Below are positions 1 through 6,120 of a DNA stretch of 9,146 nucleotides, piece by piece (position 1 is the first letter of the stretch; every line of letters begins with the position of its first letter). A program made the translations under genes and the position numbers. This DNA is from DATEUP01 sp035283065 (GTDB lineage: Archaea; Thermoplasmatota; DTKX01; DATEUP01): contig DATEUP010000294.1 of assembly GCA_035283065.1 (NCBI GenBank), positions 1 to 9,146 of the forward strand, read 5' to 3'. The notes under the pieces are model-generated. The model searched no databases. It saw only the letters and a program-made list of their open reading frames with translations, and was not told where the DNA came from.

Positions 1-10
1 GCCTTGCGGC

Positions 11-3000
11 TCAGGCCTTTCGTCGCCTCACGAGCCACACGCCCGCGGCGGCCGCGGCCGCCGCGGCCACGGCGCCGCCAAGGAGCGGCGCGGAGGGCCC
101 CGCGCTTGCCGCTGCGGCGATCTCAATCGACCCGGCGGCCGCCACCCCACCCGTCTCCACGCTTGCGCTCGCGGTGCAGACGCGGCCGTCGCTCGGAGGC
201 GTGAACGTCACTGTCGCGCCGCTTCCCGAGATCGTTCCGCACGAGGACGTCCAGGTCAGGACATCGGGCGCAAGCGTGTGTCCGCGCGCGTCCGTGACTT
301 TCGCGGTGAGCGTCCTTGACGGTACGCCGCCCTCGCCCGCCTGCGCGGACTCGATCGATACCTCGAAGGGCATCGCATGGCGCACGTGGACCTCCACCGT
401 TCGGGTCACCGCCCCTAGCGAGGCCGTGACGCGGCAGGTCGCGCCTCCCTCCACCGCCGTGCCGCCGACATACACAGACGCCCCGCTCTGCGGGCTTGGC
501 GCGCCGCAGTCGGATTGCCAGGCGATTGACGCGGCGTCGAGCGCATGGCCGCCCACGTCGAACGCCTCGACGCTCGCCGCGCCTCCACGCTCTTCTTCGA
601 AAGCTCCGACCGTCACCTCGAGCCGCACGATGGCCCCGTGGCGCACCGCAAGCGTCGCGCTCACTTTGAGCGAGCCGGCGGTCGCAACCGCCGTGCAGGA
701 GAGGCCGCCCGCCTCCGGCGCCGCCGTGAAGGCGGCGTGCGCTCCGGCGGAGGCGCCGAAAGCGCCGCAGGCCTGGGGGGACACGGTCCAAGCGGCAACA
801 AGGGAATGGCCGTTGGCGTCCTGGGCGGTGAACTCCAGCGTGCCGGCCTCGGCGACCAAAGCGCCATCGGGAGACGCGGTCCCGGTGCCCATGTCGTGGC
901 CCACCACGATGGGTACGTCGTGCTCGTTCCCGTAGGCGCTCGCCGTGACCGTGCACGTGAGGCCCCCCGCGTCCCGCGAGGTCTGGAGGCGCGCGTTGGC
1001 GCCCAGCGCAGGGGCCATGCTGCCGCAGGACGAGGGCGCCACGGTCCACGTAACGGGCAGGCCGTGGCCGAAGGGGTCGGCCGCCGAAAGGTCGATGTAC
1101 GCGCCCTCGGTGAGCGACCCGCCCGCTGGCGTGATCGTGATCTCGCTGGCGTCGTGCACGATGTCGATCGCAAGCTGCGCGGAGGATCCCCCGCTCGTCG
1201 CGCTGACGGTGCAGACGCTGCCGCCCATCGTCTGGGCCACGAACACGGTCTCCGGGCCCGCCGTGGGGCTCAAGCGGCCGCAGGTCGTCGCCCATTCGAA
1301 CGCCACGGCGTGGCCGAACGTGTCGAAGGCACGAAGCGCCGTCGACTCCGTTTCCACGACACTCGTGGCATCCGCCTCAATCGCCGGGGCGGCCACGTCG
1401 TGAGCGACCGTGATGGTCGAGACCCCGACGCCGCCCCCGAAGACGGCTCGAAGCTGGCACGTGAGGCCCCCCGCGTCCGGGGACGCGACAAAGTTGACCG
1501 CCTCGCCGGCCGGGGTAAGCGAGCCGCAGGCGGCGGGGGCAGGCGACCAAGCGAAGTCCAACCGGTGGCCTCGCGCGTCAAAAGCGGCCACGACCAGGCT
1601 TCCGCCCTCGGACACAGTTCCTGACGCCGGGCTCATGATTACGCTCGAGAGGTCATGGTCCACGGTGATCGCGGGCGCCTCGGCTGCGCAGGTCTGGCCG
1701 AGCGCGTCTGCGACGGTGAGCGAGGGCGTGTACACGCCGACTTCGCCAAACGTGTGGGTCGCGCCCGCGGAGGAGGCGACGGACCCATCGCCAAACGCCC
1801 AGGCCCAGACCAGAGGCCTCAGCCCGCCGCCCACGCTCGCGGCAAGGGCGAAGCTCGTGACCCCTTCGATGCCCGCGGTCTTGTCTGCGGAAGCGCCGCA
1901 AGTGAGCTCCGAGACATGGCCCACGACTCGCACGTCGTCGAGGTAGGCGCCCTCGGCCCGCCCGCTGGCGTCGCTCACAAACCTGAACCCGATGCGCGTT
2001 GCCCTGAGGGGGAACTCGTAGGTGCCCGCCGTCCAACCGCCGCTCGTCCCGTCGTGCCTGTTGACGAATGTCCAAGCACCAGCGAAATACCCCGCTTCAA
2101 GGTAGTCCCCAACCCCCTCGACCTGGGTCCAATACTGGTACTCGACCCGCGCCGATTCGTACCCTGAGGCGTCGACCGCGCGCGAGAGCATCGCGTCCAT
2201 CCCGTCGTCGTAGAGGCGCGTCGCGGTGTTCGACTGGAGCTGAGTCCCGTACACGCGGACAGAGTCCACGTACACACCGCCGTACGTGACGGTTGAGTCG
2301 GTCGTGAACATGAAGCCCACGGCCGAGGTCCCCGAGGGTAGCGCGAGCGAGTCCTTCACCCACCCGTTGCTGTTGCCATCGCGTGGGCTCACGTAGTTCC
2401 AGCCGCCGTCGAAGTAGACGATCCAGAAGTAGTCGTAGTCCGGCTCCGCGTCGAGCATATACCAGAACTCGAAGGTCGCCGAGACGAAGCCGGAGAGGTC
2501 CACGGCGTGCGTCATGCTCGCGTTCATGTAGGAATCGTAGAGCCCGAGTTCCTCGTTCGTATAGTAGTCGGAGTACTCGCCGTTCGATCCGACCTGCGCA
2601 CTCCAGAAGCTGTACGAGCCCGAGCGCACCTGCGCCGACGAGAGCCCCCAGTAGTCCTCGCCGTAGTTCAGGTCCGCGTCGCCGATGATCCAGTCGCTGC
2701 CGGCGCCGATCCCCTCGAAATCGTCGCTAAGGACATCGAAGCTGCCGCTGCGGTTCCCCACGGCCGCGGACCACACGCTGCGGTTTCCGGTGTGCGCGCG
2801 GGCGGTTGTGGCTCCCCAGGAATCCGTCCCGCGGGTGCTGTCGGCGTCGGTCGAGGTCCAGGTCGAGCCCGGGAAGATTGTCTCGAAGCCCTCCAAGGAG
2901 AGCACGCCGTCAGCCCCGCCCACCTGCGTCACGGAGCTTGCGGCCGCGCTTGCAGGCAACAGGGCGCCTACCAATGCAATCACAGTCAAGCCGAGCGCGC

Positions 3001-3052
3001 AGAGTGGCGCAAATGTCCCCCGAACAGCGTTGTATTTCGACCGGGCGAGCAA
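11..3052 (-). CDS. Secreted, membrane-anchored surface protein with nested jelly-roll-like domains, PKD domain and six Cys-paired repeats
   Basis: Probable cell-surface protein, adhesive or envelope-related; substrate unknown. The open frame runs up to a GTG at 3226, but I place the start at TTG 3052. From there the first ~38 residues form a classic signal peptide (R/K-containing n-region, hydrophobic core ALGLTVIALVGALL, cleavage near ASA-A). Starting at 3226 would bury this signal behind 58 residues. Residue numbers below count from the GTG at 3226. Residues ~110-437 hold two aromatic/Asp-rich beta-sandwich-like domains (choice-of-anchor/MAM-like), ending in VYVDSVRVYG and AYLDDVRVVG. Residues ~441-521 are a PKD domain with WAFGDG. 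Residues ~523-1036 are six repeats of about 86 residues with a GH.L...W...CG core and a second Cys about 23-30 residues later. Residues ~1045-1067 form an Ala-rich membrane helix followed by RRRK. I infer an outside-facing protein held by the C-terminal helix. Domain family names are by pattern only. Confidence 0.85.
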   Translation of the reverse strand: MLARSKYNAVRGTFAPLCALGLTVIALVGALLPASAAASSVTQVGGADGVLSLEGFETIFPGSTWTSTDADSTRGTDSWGATTARAHTGNRSVWSAAVGNRSGSFDVLSDDFEGIGAGSDWIIGDADLNYGEDYWGLSSAQVRSGSYSFWSAQVGSNGEYSDYYTNEELGLYDSYMNASMTHAVDLSGFVSATFEFWYMLDAEPDYDYFWIVYFDGGWNYVSPRDGNSNGWVKDSLALPSGTSAVGFMFTTDSTVTYGGVYVDSVRVYGTQLQSNTATRLYDDGMDAMLSRAVDASGYESARVEYQYWTQVEGVGDYLEAGYFAGAWTFVNRHDGTSGGWTAGTYEFPLRATRIGFRFVSDASGRAEGAYLDDVRVVGHVSELTCGASADKTAGIEGVTSFALAASVGGGLRPLVWAWAFGDGSVASSAGATHTFGEVGVYTPSLTVADALGQTCAAEAPAITVDHDLSSVIMSPASGTVSEGGSLVVAAFDARGHRLDFAWSPAPAACGSLTPAGEAVNFVASPDAGGLTCQLRAVFGGGVGVSTITVAHDVAAPAIEADATSVVETESTALRAFDTFGHAVAFEWATTCGRLSPTAGPETVFVAQTMGGSVCTVSATSGGSSAQLAIDIVHDASEITITPAGGSLTEGAYIDLSAADPFGHGLPVTWTVAPSSCGSMAPALGANARLQTSRDAGGLTCTVTASAYGNEHDVPIVVGHDMGTGTASPDGALVAEAGTLEFTAQDANGHSLVAAWTVSPQACGAFGASAGAHAAFTAAPEAGGLSCTAVATAGSLKVSATLAVRHGAIVRLEVTVGAFEEERGGAASVEAFDVGGHALDAASIAWQSDCGAPSPQSGASVYVGGTAVEGGATCRVTASLGAVTRTVEVHVRHAMPFEVSIESAQAGEGGVPSRTLTAKVTDARGHTLAPDVLTWTSSCGTISGSGATVTFTPPSDGRVCTASASVETGGVAAAGSIEIAAAASAGPSAPLLGGAVAAAAAAAAGVWLVRRRKA

Positions 3053-3374
3053 TTCGAAACCCCGAACACGGAATCCCCGAAGGGAGGAAATGAAGCGGCA
3101 GCACTTGAGGCACCGCGCGGTGTCCGCCGGCACAATTTGTATGAGAAAAATGCACCAAATTCGCATGGCGCGGAAGCGAGGCTTTGAAAGGCTCGGATAG
3201 CCGGGGAAGTGTCCGCAATTTTCCACAGAATCGGCCGCGACGGCTCACGCGTTACGATTTCGACCCCCGAAAACCGTGGGAGGATGCCCGGTCGGCGTCC
3301 GTTGCCGGGACCGGCGCGCAATGTTGGTGCTCCGCCACGAGTCGATTCGCGACAACACGCCGCCCCTGCCGGGC
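3053..3374. other. Intergenic region between DUF1801 gene and surface-protein gene
   Basis: About 320 bases with no convincing gene. The surface-protein reading frame stays open up to 3226, but the residues it would encode look like neither a signal peptide nor a domain. Apart from the TATA-like stretch at 3135-3143, I see no RNA gene, oligo-T terminator or repeat here. Confidence 0.5.
3135..3143 (-). promoter_or_regulatory. Possible TATA box of the surface-protein gene
   Basis: Read on the minus strand, this A/T-rich stretch (CATACAAAT) in an otherwise GC-rich gap resembles an archaeal TATA element. It would place transcription start near 3112, about 60 bases before the proposed TTG start at 3052. 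If correct, the GTG at 3226 and the ATG at 3166 cannot be the translation start, because both lie upstream of it. Confidence 0.35.
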
Positions 3375-3758
3375 CTACCGTCGGGAACTCGCGCGCTTCG
3401 CGTTCTCGGCGAGGCGCGCCTGCACGATCTTCTTCACGAGTGCCTCTGGGATCGGGGTTTCCGCAGTGAACCGGAAGGTCCCCTGCCCGGCCTTGAACGG
3501 GCGCAACTCGGCGGAGAACTGGCGGCGGACCTGGTCGCTCGGCACAAAGAGGCTGCAGTGGTCTTTGAACGCGGCATAGTAAACGAGCATCCTTGTCTGT
3601 CGGAAGGCGGGCATCCGGTAGCTGATGACCTCCTCGGCGTCCGGGGCAGCGGCCTTGATGGTCTTTCGCAGTCTCTGAAGCGCCGTCCGTTGACTGGGAG
3701 GGAGGCGAGCCATGTACTCGGCGACCGTCTTTGGAACGGATGCCCCCGGGGCCCGCAT
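3375..3758 (-). CDS. DUF1801 (YdhG-like) domain protein
   Basis: A 127-residue protein covering a whole DUF1801 domain. Typical family features are TVAEYMARLPPSQRTALQRLR at the N-terminus, AAPDAEEVISYRMPAF near residues 37-52, then a VYYAAFKDHCSLF strand, and PIPEALVKKIVQARL near the C-terminus. The family is small, soluble and widespread in bacteria and archaea. Some members have been called iron-chaperone-like, but the biochemical role is not settled, so I assign none. The ATG at 3758 is supported by a TATA-like box (minus strand GCTTAATTC, 3781-3789) centred 27 bases upstream, which implies a leaderless transcript. The gene lies upstream of the surface-protein gene on the same strand, about 320 bases away, and faces away from rnpB copy 1. 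Confidence 0.85.
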   Translation of the reverse strand: MRAPGASVPKTVAEYMARLPPSQRTALQRLRKTIKAAAPDAEEVISYRMPAFRQTRMLVYYAAFKDHCSLFVPSDQVRRQFSAELRPFKAGQGTFRFTAETPIPEALVKKIVQARLAENAKRASSRR

Positions 3759-3780
3759 GAGGACGAGACCCGAGCGAGGC

Positions 3781-3789
3781 GAATTAAGC
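3781..3789 (-). promoter_or_regulatory. TATA box for the DUF1801 gene (leaderless)
   Basis: On the minus strand this reads GCTTAATTC, an A/T island in GC-rich sequence. Its centre is 27 bases from the A of the ATG at 3758, the spacing expected if transcription begins at the start codon. No Shine-Dalgarno-like stretch precedes that ATG, which fits a leaderless message. Confidence 0.5.
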
Positions 3790-3844
3790 GTTCGGCAGTC
3801 GGCCCGTGGCCGTGCATCGAGAGCACGGGCTCCTCAAGGCGCGG

Positions 3845-4064
3845 GCCGGGTGAGGCTCCTCAAGCCCCCTTCTGTTTGACTGGCGGCATTCGACTCAAGC
3901 GTCCGACCTTCAGGTCCCGAGCAGGGTCATCCCCGACGTTTGGACTTGCTCCCAGCGCATCCGGCCGTTTCACCAAGTCCTCGGGAATCTCCGCGGGCCA
4001 ACCGCTTCACTGTGCCCCAAGGCTGTGTCGTTTCTCGTCCGGAAAGACGGGGCTCTCGCCCCGG
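3845..4064 (-). pseudogene. rnpB: RNase P RNA copy 1, 5'-truncated (3' two thirds only)
   Basis: Nearly identical over 220 bases to the 3' part of copy 3 (6121-6452). It keeps the P1 3' strand (gccgggtgaggc on the plus strand, 3845-3856), the CR V-type AACAGAAGGGGGCTT, the P2 3' strand GCCGCC, and the GGTGAAACGG and GGGAGCAAG stretches. Similarity stops at 4064, immediately after a perfect hairpin with a GAGA loop (4049-4062). About 110 nt are missing: the 5' P1 and P2 strands, P3, the GGAAAGTCC (P4) strand and the promoter. It also reads GGCTTGAG where copy 3 has GGCTTACG. Without the 5' half it cannot fold as RNase P RNA, so I call it a remnant. Confidence 0.85.
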
Positions 4065-4226
4065 CGCTAGAGGTGCTCTCCGTTGGAAACCGCCGCCCGC
4101 ATCCCGGCGAACTTCCAAACGGCGACCAACGCTCAGGTCGTATTCGCCGAACCCCCCTGAGCCCTTTTCTACCCCCACCCGCCTTTCCTCAACGAGGAGT
4201 TCATCCTCGCTAGGCGATTCGAGACC
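4065..4226. other. Gap between rnpB copy 1 and the nucleotidyltransferase gene
   Basis: No gene is visible. Copy 1 lost its 5' third here; the sequence that replaces it shows no similarity to the other two rnpB copies. A weak T-rich stretch (ttttcta, 4164-4170) could be the TATA element of the downstream gene. GAGGAG at 4194-4199 is too far from the ATG at 4227 to act as its ribosome binding site. Confidence 0.4.
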
Positions 4227-4856
4227 ATGGCCAAGCCTCAAGGTCGAAACCCGCAGGTTCAGGTCAGCCGGCGCTTCATCCGCGTGCGCCTCAGGCCGGA
4301 CGCCGTGGACCGGCTCGCCTTGGACTTCTGCTCGCTCCTTGCCCGGCGGCGCGTCCGCTACGCCCTGGTTTCCGGCTATGTTGCGATCCTCCTCGGCCGG
4401 AACCGCCTCAGCGAGGACATCGACCTTTTCGTCGAGCCTCTCTCGATGACCCGATTTCGCGCCCTTCACGGCGAGCTCGCCAGGCGGTTCCCGTGCATTA
4501 CGCCCGGGACTGTCGGGCGCCTGTACGACGACTACCTTTCGGCCGGCGAGGAGTCCACATCGCTTCGCTACGCAAGGCCCGGGACCTTCGCCCCCAATGT
4601 CGAACTGAAATTTGCCCGCAAGCCCGCCCACTTCTATTCCCTCAACGGGCGAATACCCGTCCTTACAAATGGGCGCAGACTCTATATTGGGGCCCTCGAG
4701 ATGGACATCGCCTACAAGGTGAAAATGGGAAGCGAGAAGGACCTCGCGGACGCTCGCTGGGTGTTCGACCGGACTCGAGGCGTCCTTGATCACAACGAAT
4801 TGCGACGGTTACTCAAGGAGCTCGATGCACATGCCGAATGGGCGACGCAAGGCTAA
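4227..4856 (+). CDS. AbiEii-like nucleotidyltransferase (probable toxin-type NTase, cassette A)
   Basis: A 209-residue protein with the polymerase-beta-type nucleotidyltransferase core. An SGY (49-51) stands where the family has its GS/GG motif. It is followed by RLSEDIDLFVE (60-70), in which D64 and D66 are the likely metal-binding DxD. VELKF (125-129) may hold the third acidic residue. A YKVKMGSEKDLADARWVFD stretch (163-181) is typical of AbiEii/AbiGii-like and related archaeal NTases with an R/K-KD..D signature. Relatives act as toxins that transfer nucleotides to RNA or protein, in abortive-infection or toxin-antitoxin systems; that activity is inferred here. The ATG at 4227 is used because the frame upstream is closed by a stop at 4158-4160 with no other ATG between. 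The next gene starts inside its 3' end, so the two are translationally linked. It lies between rnpB copies 1 and 2. Confidence 0.8.
   Translation: MAKPQGRNPQVQVSRRFIRVRLRPDAVDRLALDFCSLLARRRVRYALVSGYVAILLGRNRLSEDIDLFVEPLSMTRFRALHGELARRFPCITPGTVGRLYDDYLSAGEESTSLRYARPGTFAPNVELKFARKPAHFYSLNGRIPVLTNGRRLYIGALEMDIAYKVKMGSEKDLADARWVFDRTRGVLDHNELRRLLKELDAHAEWATQG
4815..4820 (+). promoter_or_regulatory. Ribosome binding site deciding the start of the 60-residue protein
   Basis: AAGGAG lies inside the end of the NTase gene, just before the paired ATGs at 4825 and 4831. It is the clearest Shine-Dalgarno-like motif near any start in the window and argues for translational coupling of the two cassette A genes. 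Confidence 0.5.
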
Positions 4857-5007
4857 GGCCCCCGCTGCGGACATGCGCCTCGACGCGCGCGAGGTCGAGG
4901 AGGAAATCCGGCGAAACCGCGCGGCCAACGAGCGTTTCATGAAGGAGTATTCGGAGTGGTTTGAGGCGCACTCGACGAGTGGAAGGAAACGGCGCAAGGC
5001 CTCGTGA
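4825..5007 (+). CDS. Small charged helical protein, possible partner/antitoxin of the NTase
   Basis: A 60-residue protein whose first codons overlap the last ~32 bases of the NTase gene in another frame. I do not recognise a named family. It is highly charged with basic ends. The middle (residues ~19-48) contains AREVEEEIRRNRAANERFMKEY followed by SEWFEAH, which predicts one long amphipathic helix. AAGGAG at 4815-4820 sits 4 bases before the ATG at 4825 and 10 before another at 4831, supporting a start at one of them; an earlier ATG at 4786 has no such site. Coupled translation and small size are as expected of a toxin's partner. The usual AbiE antitoxin (AbiEi) is larger, carries a winged helix and is encoded upstream, so this would be a different pairing. 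Confidence 0.6.
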   Translation: MHMPNGRRKAKAPAADMRLDAREVEEEIRRNRAANERFMKEYSEWFEAHSTSGRKRRKAS

Positions 5008-5045
5008 GCCGGAGACCGCGGGTCCGCCCGCCGCTCGAATGGGGT

Positions 5046-5384
5046 GCCGGGTGAGGCTCCTAAGCCCCCTTCTGTTTGACTGGCGGCATTCGACTCAAGC
5101 GTCCGACCTTCAGGTCCCGAGCAGGGTCATCCCCGACGTTTGGACTTGGCTTCCCAGCGCATCCGGCCGTTTCACCTTAGTCCTCGGGAATCTCCGCGGG
5201 CCAACCGCTTCACTGTGCCCCGAGGCTCGTGTCGTTTCTCGTCCGGAACCCGGGGCTCTCGCCCCGGCCGCTTCTTGTGATGGCCTTTCGGCCCCACCTT
5301 CTCGTGCGCGCTCCGCTCTAGGGAGGGGGGACTTTCCTTGAGCGCCCCTTGCGGGGCACCGTCGGCCGCCCGGCCTCTCCCGGG
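5046..5384 (-). ncRNA. rnpB: RNase P RNA copy 2, full length but probably decayed
   Basis: Alignable with copy 3 end to end, including the P1 strands, P2 (GGCGGC with GCCGCC), the P3 hairpin GCCCC-GCAA-GGGGC, the GGAAAGTCC stretch and AACAGAAGGGGGCTTA. It has changes not found in copies 1 or 3. The conserved GGGAGCAAG reads GGGAAGCCAAG; the stretch before GGTGAAACGG has an extra base; GAGGAAAGTCC reads CAAGGAAAGTCC; the loop near 5227-5250 differs; and the outer P1 pair is a C/C mismatch. About 26 bases upstream of its 5' end there is only a T-run (complement of 5401-5407), not a TATA-like box. I judge it a probable pseudogene or poorly expressed copy, but a functional variant cannot be excluded from sequence alone. 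Confidence 0.85.
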
Positions 5385-5421
5385 TGGGCCATGGCCCTGG
5401 AAAAAAACCGGTCGAAAGAGG

Positions 5422-5448
5422 ATGAATTCATCTACTTGCTGAATTCAT
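5422..5448 (+). promoter_or_regulatory. Promoter/operator candidate of cassette B: paired TGAATTCAT repeats
   Basis: TGAATTCAT occurs at 5423-5431 and again at 5440-5448, 17 bases apart. The first lies in the perfect palindrome ATGAATTCAT (5422-5431). The first copy is also placed 27-35 bases before the ATG at 5458, so it may act as TATA element with a purine-rich BRE (cgaaag) before it. Two spaced palindromic half-sites ahead of a DNA-binding antitoxin gene suggest autoregulation. This is an inference from position and symmetry. Confidence 0.45.
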
Positions 5449-5457
5449 AAAGTACTA

Positions 5458-5742
5458 ATGGCGCTCTCATCGACACCGCTGCCACCCCGCCTTGAAAAAC
5501 AGGGGCCCACGCTTGGCACCCTCCACATGATTGAGCGGCTCCTGCGAAAATCCGAGGTGCCCCTCAGCCTCAACAAGATCAAGGCGCGCCTTCCTCGAAA
5601 GGTGGCGCACTCCACGCTTCGCGAAGCCATCGAGCACTACAAGCGGCTCGGGTGCGTCGTGGAGGGCTCGAAGGGCGTCATGTGGATCGAGAATCCCGGG
5701 CCGGAATTCTGGAAGGTCGTCAACACGTGGGAGAGAGTGTGA
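5458..5742 (+). CDS. Winged-helix protein, probable antitoxin (cassette B)
   Basis: A 94-residue protein. Residues ~22-79 look like a winged helix-turn-helix: helix TLHMIERLLRKSEVP, then LSLNKIKARLP, a recognition-helix segment STLREAIEHYKRLGC, and a wing VVEGSKGVMWIEN. The C-terminal tail (PGPEFWKVVNTWERV) is free to bind a partner. It is followed after 4 bases by a RelE/ParE-like gene, so I read it as the DNA-binding antitoxin and autorepressor of the pair. The ATG at 5458 has no Shine-Dalgarno motif; a leaderless start from the A/T-rich stretch at 5423-5431 is likely. An internal ATG at 5527 is an alternative. It lies 73 bases from the 5' end of rnpB copy 2 and is transcribed away from it. 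The antitoxin role is inferred from context. Confidence 0.7.
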   Translation: MALSSTPLPPRLEKQGPTLGTLHMIERLLRKSEVPLSLNKIKARLPRKVAHSTLREAIEHYKRLGCVVEGSKGVMWIENPGPEFWKVVNTWERV

Positions 5743-5746
5743 CCGC

Positions 5747-6082
5747 GTGCCGCTCCCGGCACTCGAAGTCCGCAAGAGCTCACGCGTGGCCGAGGCCGAG
5801 GGTTTGTTGGACATCAAACAACTAAGGAAACTAGGGTGGTGGTACGCCCGCCTGAAGGCAGACGCCTTCGCGGGCGACCAGATTCCCAAGGATCGGATCC
5901 CGGCGGCGCTCTCGACCCAAAACAGGCTTCCGGGCGCCCTCTCCAATGCATGGAGGTTTGAGCTGCCGGGCGCCTACCGCGGCATTTACACCGTCCAGCC
6001 AAGCGATGAACGCCGTCCCGTCGTCGTGGTGTTGGAGGTTCTTTCCCATAAAGAATACGACCAGCTCTTTGGGTATCGGTAA
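5747..6082 (+). CDS. RelE/ParE-like toxin (cassette B)
   Basis: A 111-residue protein with the RelE/ParE-superfamily pattern. N-terminal helices (LDIKQLRKLGWWYARLKADAF, then PKDRIPAAL) precede a beta-sheet core with WRFELPGAYRGIYTV (69-83) and VVVVLEVLSHKEYDQLFGYR (92-111). R70, R78, H101, K102, Y104 and Y110 are candidate catalytic or RNA-contact residues by analogy with RelE/HigB-type mRNA interferases; none is proven. The GTG at 5747 is the first start codon after the antitoxin stop (5740-5742), which leaves 4 bases between the genes and implies one message. The stop lies 38 bases from the 3' end of rnpB copy 3, facing it, so read-through would be antisense to RNase P RNA. Function by family likeness only. 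Confidence 0.72.
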   Translation: MPLPALEVRKSSRVAEAEGLLDIKQLRKLGWWYARLKADAFAGDQIPKDRIPAALSTQNRLPGALSNAWRFELPGAYRGIYTVQPSDERRPVVVVLEVLSHKEYDQLFGYR

Positions 6083-6120
6083 CGGCGCCGTCGTGGAAAC
6101 CCCTCTGTAAGAGAGCGGGT

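Noticed and set aside
545..1624. Long plus-strand open frames opposite the surface-protein gene
   Set aside because: They are R/A/P-rich shadows of the GC-rich minus-strand gene, which has a signal peptide, repeats and a membrane anchor.
3053..3226. Extending the surface protein to the GTG at 3226
   Set aside because: It would place 58 residues ahead of an otherwise perfect signal peptide, and a TATA-like box lies inside the extension.
3927..4793. Long minus-strand open frame across rnpB copy 1 and the NTase gene
   Set aside because: It spans an RNA remnant and the antisense of a recognisable NTase; no domain or start signal is visible.
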